Positions 57,531-64,000 of a stretch of 64,000 bases of DNA are shown piece after piece (position 1 is the stretch's first letter; every line of letters begins with the position of its first letter). The position numbers were made by a program, and so were the translations under genes. Source of the stretch: Carnegiea gigantea (lineage: Eukaryota > Streptophyta > Magnoliopsida > Caryophyllales > Cactaceae). The stretch spans positions 1 through 64,000 of the forward strand of contig JAKOGI010003037.1 of NCBI GenBank assembly GCA_029747015.1. The letters run 5' to 3'. The notes under the pieces are model-generated. The model was not told where the DNA came from and did no database searches. It was given only the letters and a program-made list of their open reading frames with translations.

Positions 57531-58647
57531 TGATGGAAGGTTGTAAGGAGAAGAACCAACTCACACTTGCCACAAAGTGAAATGCTTGAAAACAAGAAGA
57601 AGGAACACAACAATGGAAAGGAAAACAAGAGTTTGGATAATCAAGTGACCTTGCAAGGGATAATCCGAGGAGCCACCCTTGGAGAACACTTGGGCAATCT
57701 CTTTGTATCAACTAGTTACAGAATTTAATCACCTTCTAGTTGAGAGAAAGAGACCTAGAGACCCACTTGAGTTGCCAAGCTCAAGATATAACACTAGGAC
57801 TTTGTTTTTGAGAGAGTTTGAAAACTCACAACTTCATTCATTCAAAAGTGCTTACAAGTGAGAGCCCCATCTGGTTTTTATGCAAGTATGGCCGAACCCC
57901 CTCCCCTTCTAAGCAGCAAAATCAATAGCTAGGTACATTTGGGGAAGAGTTACACATCAAATCAACCAATGCTAGCTAAACACCTCACTACCTAGCTTAA
58001 GCTACTTCATTAGGGCCATAATGCCTCCTAAATGATGTGTCAAGCTTACAATGGTCCTAAAATGCAGCAAAGGTGAGTCATTAGGCAAGTGGGCAAGCAA
58101 AAACCAAGGGAAATCAGCCCCTTGTACCGGCTAGAGACAAACCGGTTAAAAGGGTGTTTTCCTTGTCCTTTTGGCTGGATAATACCAACACAAGGGGGTG
58201 CTTTGGATGGGATTTGAACCCTTGACTTGATAAATATTTAAGTCCCCTTTCATGCTGCAAAATTTCAGAAAGAGTGGAGTTAAGTTGGTGGTCCAACTTT
58301 CTCCTTAATTCGGATGCTGCTGTTTTGGCGCCCAGCCTGCGCACTTGAAAAGATCTTGCTGATTGACTAACCAAACGACCTCCAAATCCTTTGCAACTTG
58401 TTTTATTGGATTCCTAACATCTTAAACTTAAAGAGAGGGGGCAAGGCAGTCATTCATCCCCTCACCTTCAAGTCCCAGAAGATGCACAAAACCGGGCCAA
58501 TTTCCGGTTGAATCTGCCCATGTACTGTCCGAGTGCTCTATGACTTCTTTGACCAAGGCATGGATATTCTTGACTTCCTTGGGGCTTGAGGGGGTGTGTG
58601 GAGTTGCTGGTTGTGCATTTGGAGTTTGGTCATGATGGTCCCCATCA
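57531..58647 (-). repeat. 5' LTR of inner C, 1117 bp
   Basis: Same edges as the 3' LTR. It is followed on the plus strand by ATAGC and then the resumed RT of outer C. Confidence 0.95.
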
Positions 58648-58652
58648 ATAGC

Positions 58653-60845
58653 CGTGGAGAAGAAGAGCATTCCAAGCACTTGCATGATGTTTTAAGTGTC
58701 TTGGCACAAGAGCAACTTTATGGCAACCTAGAGAAGTGCCACTTCTTCACTCCTCAAGTGAAGTTCTTGGGATATGTGGTGTCGGCCGAAGGCATCCAAG
58801 TAGATGAAGAGAAAATCAAGGCCATCCGTGAGTGGCCTACCCCCATGTCCATCCAACAAGTCCGGAGCTTCCATGGCTTGGCTTCCTTTTATAGGAGGTT
58901 CGTGAGCAATTTTAGCTCAATTATGGCACCCATGACCGAGATCCTCAAGGTCAAGCCCTTTGAGTGGAATGATAAGGCCCAACATGCCTTTGAAGAAATC
59001 AAGGAGAAGCTTACTAGTGCACCCATCCTTGCACTACCTAGCTTTTCCAAAGTTTTTGAGGTAGAATGTGATGCATCCGGTGTTGGCATTGGGGCCGTGT
59101 TGTCACAAGAGAAGAGGCCCATTGCTTATTTTAGTGAGAAGCTCAATGATGCCAAGAGGAAGTATTCTGCATACGACAAGGAGTTCTATGCCTTAGTAAG
59201 GGCATTGGAGCATTGGCGGCATTACTTGATTGGAGGCGAGTTCATCCTCCATACGGATCATCAAGCCTTGAAGGTCATCCAAGGACAACATAAGCTCAAT
59301 CCACGACATGCCAAGTGGGTAGAGTTCTTGCAATCCTTTCACTTTATGATCCCCCATAAATCCGGCCAAATGAACAAAGGGGCCGATGCATTGTCAAGAA
59401 GATATCTCTTGCTCTCTACTCTTGAATCCAAGGTACTTGGGTTTGAGTGCATCAAGGCTATGTATACCCAAGATGAAGATTTCAAGACCATTCTTGAAAA
59501 GTGTTCTAGCCATGCCTACGGTCCTTTCCACCTAGAGGACGGATTCCTCTTCAAGGGAAACCGACTTTGCGTTCCTAAATGTGGGTTTAGAGAGCTTTTG
59601 ATTCAAGAACTCCATGGGGGAGCTCTAGCCGGCCATTTTGGAATTGAGAAGACTTGTTCTATGCTTAAGGAGCATTACTTTTGGCCCAAGATGTCAAGAG
59701 ATGTGGAGCACTTCATTAAAAGGTGCTCTACTTGCCAACTTGCCAAGGATTACATACGGCCTCAAGGTCTTTACACCCCCTTGCCGGTTCCTCAAGGGCC
59801 TTGGGAAGATGTTAGCTTGGACTTCATCACGGGGGTACCAAGAACTCAAAGGCACAAGGACTCTATCATGGTAGTGGTTGATAGATTCTCCAAGATGGCC
59901 CACTTTGTAGCATGTCACACCACCTTTGATGCTTCACAAGTGTCCAATCTTTATTTCAAAGAGATTGTGCGGTTGCATGGAATACCAAGGAGTATGGTGT
60001 CCGATCGTGACACTAAGTTCTTGAGTCATTTTTGGCTCACATTATGGAGGAAGCTTGGTACTAGTCTCAAATTCAGCACCTCATGCCATCCCCAAACGGA
60101 CGGCCAAACCGAGGTAACAAACCGCACCTTGGGCACATTACTTCGGGTCTTGGTGAAGAAGAACATTAAAAGTTGGGATGAACTACTTTGCCATGCGGAG
60201 TTTGCATTCACCCGAGCCCCAAGCAAGGCCACGGGCCTCTCACCCTTCCAAGTTGTGTATGGCAACAACCCACGGACTCCCATTGATCTTGTTCCCATTC
60301 CTAATCCCACTAAATTTAGTTGGGAAGCCGAAAAGAGAGCAAAGGAGGTCGAAGAGCTTCATGCTAAGGTGAGAGAAAGAATTGAAAAGTTCAATGAGCA
60401 AGCTAAGTTCTATGCCAACACGAAGAGGAGGGAAGCTCATTTCCAGCCCGGGGAACTAGTATGGGTCCATTTAAGGAAAGAAAGATTCCCAAGCAAGCGG
60501 AAATCCAAGCTATTACCAAGATCGGATGGTCCATTTGAAGTCCTTGAGAAGATTGGCCCAAATGCATACAAGATAGACCTTCCCGGAGACTATGGGGTGT
60601 CCGCCACTTTCAACGTGGCTGATTTAAGCCCATACTATGATGAAGAAGAAGAGTTGCCGAGTTTGAGGTCAAACTCCATTCAAGCTGGGGGGAATGATGG
60701 GGACCATCATGACCAAACTCCAAATGCACAACCAGCAACTCCACATACCCCCTCAAGCCCCAAGGAAGTCAAGAATATCCATGCCTTGGTCAAAGAAGTC
60801 ATAGAGCACTCGGACAGTACATGGGCAGATTCAACCGGAAATTAG
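58653..60845 (+). pseudogene. pol: RT end, RNase H and integrase of outer C
   Basis: Second half of the outer polyprotein, in frame with 51690 once the inner element and one ATAGC are ignored (YS then RGEEEHSKHL). It contains the RT thumb, RNase H ([29 protein letters not shown]), the integrase HHCC region near 59600-59740 (CSTCQLAKDY) and the DDE core (DFITGVPRT near 59820, SDRDTKF near 60000, DGQTEVTNR near 60100). The C-terminal region is [17 protein letters not shown]. No internal break was seen. The tail crosses the polypurine tract (60684-60694) into the 3' LTR and ends at TAG 60843-60845, where the 5' LTR keeps TGG and 28 more residues are possible. Confidence 0.93.
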
Positions 60846-61814
60846 CCCGGTTTTGTGCATCTTCTGGGACTTGAAGGTGAGGGGATGAATGACTGCCTTA
60901 CCCCCTCTCTTTAAGTTTAAGATGTTAGGAATCCAATAAAACGAGTTGCAAAGGATTTGGAGGTCGTTTGGTTAGTCAATCAGCAAGATCTTTCCAAGTG
61001 CGCAGGCTGGGCGCCAAAACAGCAGCATCCGAATTAAGGAGAAAGTTGGACCACCAACTTAACTCCACTCTTTCTGAATTTTGCAGCATGAAAGGGGACT
61101 TAAATATTTATCAAGTCAAGGGTTCAAATCCCATCCAAAGCACCCCCTTGTGTTGGTATTATCCAGCCAAAAGGACAAGGAAAACCCCCTTTTAACCGGT
61201 TTGTCTCTAGCCGGTACAAGGGGCTGATTTCCCTTGGTTTTTTGCTTGCCCACTTGCCTAATGACTCACCTTTGCTGCATTTTAGGACCATTGTAAGCTT
61301 GACACATCATTTAGGAGGTATTATGGCCCTAATGAAGTAGCTTAAGCTAGGTAGTGAGGTGTTTAGCTAGCATTGGTTGATTTGATGTGTAACTCTTTCC
61401 CAAATGTACCTAGCTATTGATTTTGCTGCTTAGAAGGGGAGGGGGTTCGGCCATACTTGCATAAAAACCAGATGGGGCTCTCACTTGTAAGCACTTTTGA
61501 ATGAATGAAGTTGTGAGTTTTCAAACTCTCTCAAAAAAAACAAAGTCCTAGTGTTATATCTTGAGCTTGGCAACTCAAGTGGGTCTCTAGGTCTCTTTCT
61601 CTCAACTAGAAGGTGATTAAATTCTGTAACTAGTTGATACAAAGAGATTGCCCAAGTGTTCTCCAAGGGTGGCTCCTCGGATTATCCCTTGCAAGGTCCC
61701 TTGATTATCCAAACTCTTGTTTTCCTTTCCATTGTTGTGTTCCTTCTTCTTGTTTTCAAGCATTTCACTTTGTGGCAAGTGTGAGTTGGTTCTTCTCCTT
61801 ACAACCTTCCATCA
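60695..61814 (+). repeat. 3' LTR of outer C, 1120 bp
   Basis: Starts TGATGGGGACCATC and ends CTTCCATCA. It differs from the 5' LTR by scattered substitutions and small indels. It is followed directly by mid-LTR sequence of family A. Confidence 0.95.
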
Positions 61815-62919
61815 CCCTTAATCTTGGGCTAGGATAAGATACACCACCTAACCAAAGATCAAGACTCACTTGGTCACCACCTTAATCGGCCACAATTAAG
61901 GATAAGCAAGTTAAGTGTTTAAGGAAATCACAAGACACAAAGTCTTTGCTCTCAACTGAATAATCAACTCCATATGCTTAAAATGAACATACAAGGCTTT
62001 TATATGGCCTTGAGAATACATGAGAGAGCTTTCCTTCTAAGGTAGGAAAGTCATTAAGCATGCCTAAGACTACTTAGTACACGGTTTGGTCCTAAACAAA
62101 CACAAGCTGAAAGTTTAAGTTACAAAACACTATTTTATCTTCCTAAGCTCTTTCCTATGCATTAAGGAATGTCAATGACTCAATTTCCCAGCTAGGAAGG
62201 TAAGGTTTCATGGTTGGCCACCTCAAAAGAGCTGAAGAATGCATGGTTGCCATGTCATGCTAGAGTGGCCGTGTGAAAGCTTGCAAAATGGAGGCTTTTC
62301 CCTTGCTCCACATGTCTCTCTCATGGGTGGGTGGGTGGCAGCTTACCAAGCAGCTCAATTTGACCTGGTAGGCAAGCTTGCACCTTAAGCAAACCCCTTG
62401 AAGGAGGAAAACTACTAGGCTAAGTAACCGGGTGTCAATCAGCCAGTTTCTTTGTCATGCATGTTTGACACATCAAATGTTGACTAATTGCTACGTTTCT
62501 TGCATGGATGGAAACCTCAAGATGTCTAGTTTACCCTACAACTTGAATCACAGCAATTGGACTTCATTTGCCCCCTGAACAAACCAGAATTCCAAAACCG
62601 TGCAGTTTGTAGTGCAATCCAGACAGGGTCAAAAGATGAGCTGTTTTAAGCAACCAATTGAACTCCAAATAATATGAAACCAATTGGACTTAAAAGCTAA
62701 GATCTTGAGCTTGAAAATTCCCCAAAAAATGAGCACCAAAACGTGCCTTAATCTTATGTAATTAGATAACAAAAACCGGGTGAAAATCTGGATGAGAATC
62801 CGGGTGCATCACCTTGTGTTTTCTTCATCAAGTGACTTATGGCCGTGACTTTGGACTTGATTTCTTGATTGTTCTGGAGCATTGAAACATTATTGGACCT
62901 TGAGGATGGACCTCCATCA
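61815..62919 (-). repeat. A LTR copy A3, 3' LTR lacking its sense end
   Basis: Equivalent to A2 from about 46869 to its sense start (TGATGGAGGTCC at 62919). The sense end, primer side and palindromes are missing. Leader hairpins 1 and 2 persist near 61818-61913. Confidence 0.86.
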
Positions 62920-63811
62920 TTCTCCACTTGTTGGGAAGATTTGATCCTCAAATCAGAAAGATAACCATCTGCTTCATAAGGGCTTAAATCAGCAACGTTA
63001 AACGTAGCTGATACTCCATAATCTCCTGGTAACTCCACCTTATAAGCATTATCATTAATCTTCTCCAAAATCTCGAATGGACCATCTGCTCGTGGCATCA
63101 GCTTAGTTTTCCTCTTGGAAGGAAAACGTTCTTTGCGTAGATGTATCCAGACCAAATCACCTGGCTTAAAAAGCTTCTCTCTTTTATGCTTGTTAGCTTG
63201 GGCCGTGTATGAGAGTGTAGTTTTCTCGATTTTGGCCTTTACTAACTCATGCAACTTCTGGATTTCTTCCACTCTAGCTGCGGCATCCGCACTTGGCTTT
63301 TGATCTAACGGTCGAGGAATAAGATCAAGTGGACTTAGGGGATCAGTTCCGTAGACCACCTTAAAGGGTGATAGACCAGTAGCTTTGCTGGGAGTCTTGT
63401 TATATGCAAACTCAGCGTGTGGAAGTGACAGATCCCATGCCTTAACTTGGTGCTTAATCAAAACTCTTACTAAGGTACCAAGAGTTCGATTGGTGACCTC
63501 TGTTTGCCCGTCTGTTTGTGGATGACAAGTGGTACTGTATTTGAGTTTGGTACCCAACTTCTTCCACAAAGTAATCCAAAAGTGACTTAGGAACTTGGTA
63601 TCTCGATCTGAGACGATGGAACGAGGAATTACATGTAATCTCATCACTTCTTTGAAATAGAGCTCAGCGACATGAGTAGCATCATTAATCTTGTTGCAGG
63701 GAATAAAATGAGCCATCTTTGAAAATCGATCCACAACCACAAAGATAGAATCTTTACTCCTTTGTGTCCTTGGTAAACCAAGTATGAAATCCATACTAAC
63801 ATCTACCCATA
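62754..63811 (-). pseudogene. pol: Integrase core and C-terminus of A3
   Basis: Minus-strand integrase fragment from the first DDE motif ([20 protein letters not shown]) through [12 protein letters not shown] and [10 protein letters not shown] to the C-terminal region ([35 protein letters not shown]). It then crosses the LTR start and ends at 62754. No break was seen inside it. The HHCC region and everything upstream are lost at 63811, where a plus-strand H LTR begins. The frame technically starts in that LTR, but those residues are not part of the integrase. Confidence 0.9.
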
Positions 63812-64000
63812 TGATGGAGGTCCATCCCCTAGCATGATCCATGGCCAGCAAGGAAGCCCAAAGAGTCCAAGTTCCACGTCCAAAATGCAAAGAATCAGCC
63901 TAGGAACACAAGGGAACTTTTTTGTCAAAACTGGAATTTCGGGCGTGCACAAACCCGGTTTGTGAACCTGATTTCCTAACCTTCCCAAGGCTGAAATGGG
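63812..64000 (+). repeat. Start of an H-family LTR (runs off window)
   Basis: Begins TGATGGAGGTCC and continues like the sense start of the LTR at 25167-26293 (AGGAAGCCCAAAGAGTCCAAG). It is inserted in the A3 integrase; the expected left duplication is CCATA (63807-63811). Confidence 0.82.

Larger units (their letters stand above)
51691..58647 (-). mobile_element. Inner element C, CRM-like, 6957 bp, TSD ATAGC
   Basis: Minus-strand full-length element with LTRs 57531-58647 (5') and 51691-52809 (3'), primer site, gag-pol and polypurine tract. ATAGC flanks it at 51686-51690 and 58648-58652. The LTRs differ at only a handful of positions, so insertion is recent. Gag-Pol is one frame apart from a single nonsense codon and an 82-bp duplication. 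Confidence 0.97.
47978..61814 (+). mobile_element. Outer element C, CRM-like, split by inner C
   Basis: Plus-strand element with 5' LTR 47978-49095, primer site, gag-pol and 3' LTR 60695-61814. It is interrupted by an inverted copy of its own family at 51691-58647; without that and one TSD its length is about 6.9 kb. No matching target duplication at its own edges: left flank TCCAT, right flank CCCTT, both inside A-family LTRs. Two frameshifts in gag/protease are independent of the insertion. Confidence 0.94.

Noticed and set aside
58596..58652. Upstream extension of the outer C pol frame starting in the inner LTR
   Set aside because: The first 17-19 codons belong to the inner element's LTR and join the outer frame by chance at the ATAGC duplication.
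63803..63988. 61-codon minus-strand frame at the window end
   Set aside because: It crosses the boundary between A3 integrase and the H LTR, so it is a junction artefact.

Overview
The window reads as plant nuclear DNA built almost entirely of LTR retrotransposons. I found no host gene, tRNA, rRNA or microRNA gene that I could support. The main reasons are repeated Ty3/gypsy Gag, protease, RT, RNase H and integrase domains, primer-binding sites complementary to plant initiator tRNA-Met (TGGTATCAGAGC), and long LTRs of about 0.9-1.65 kb. Most elements look like CRM-type chromoviruses. Their LTRs begin TGATG and end CATCA, Gag-Pol is a single frame, the protease motif is IDGGS, and the integrase frame runs across the polypurine tract into the 3' LTR. 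That clade call is inference from motifs. Dense nesting of such elements fits a centromeric or pericentromeric location, but the species cannot be named from sequence alone.

Family letters below are local labels. 1-4101: minus-strand element A1 with an open gag-pol frame that runs off the window. 4102-5974: LTR pieces of families B and G. 5975-16550: head-to-tail array of about 2.35-kb units made of a reversed F LTR plus a forward F-LTR-like segment, holding one solo LTR (D2). 16551-24559: element D (TSD AAAAC) containing a solo B LTR (TSD ACCTC). 24583-29377: remnant E and truncated minus-strand element H. 29396-34339: element B with several frameshifts. 34340-37087: LTRs A' and I. 37088-39884: pol-less F remnant. 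39885-42627: J, D2 and F pieces. 42628-44141: a different gypsy gag and an acidic frame. 44295-45490: solo B LTR (TSD GTTTA). 45731-47977: LTRs G and A2. 47978-61814: outer element C, plus strand, split by an inner C copy on the minus strand (51691-58647, TSD ATAGC). 61815-63811: LTR A3 and its integrase. 63812-64000: start of an H LTR.

The elements share one life cycle: the LTR promoter drives a genomic RNA, Gag packages it, initiator tRNA primes reverse transcription, and RNase H and integrase finish the copy. Almost every copy here is broken by stops, frameshifts or later insertions; A1 is the only one with no visible break. The most unexpected signal is non-coding. Nearly every LTR family carries, in the presumed R/U5 (5' leader) part, a series of stem-loops whose stems differ between families but stay paired, while the loop keeps TGGTG and TCT(G/A)TAT. 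A second leader signal is a cluster of GC-rich palindromes (GGCACG..CGTGCC) between primer site and gag in C and D, and in the presumed U5 of A LTRs. Both look like RNA structural elements, and I know of no description of either.
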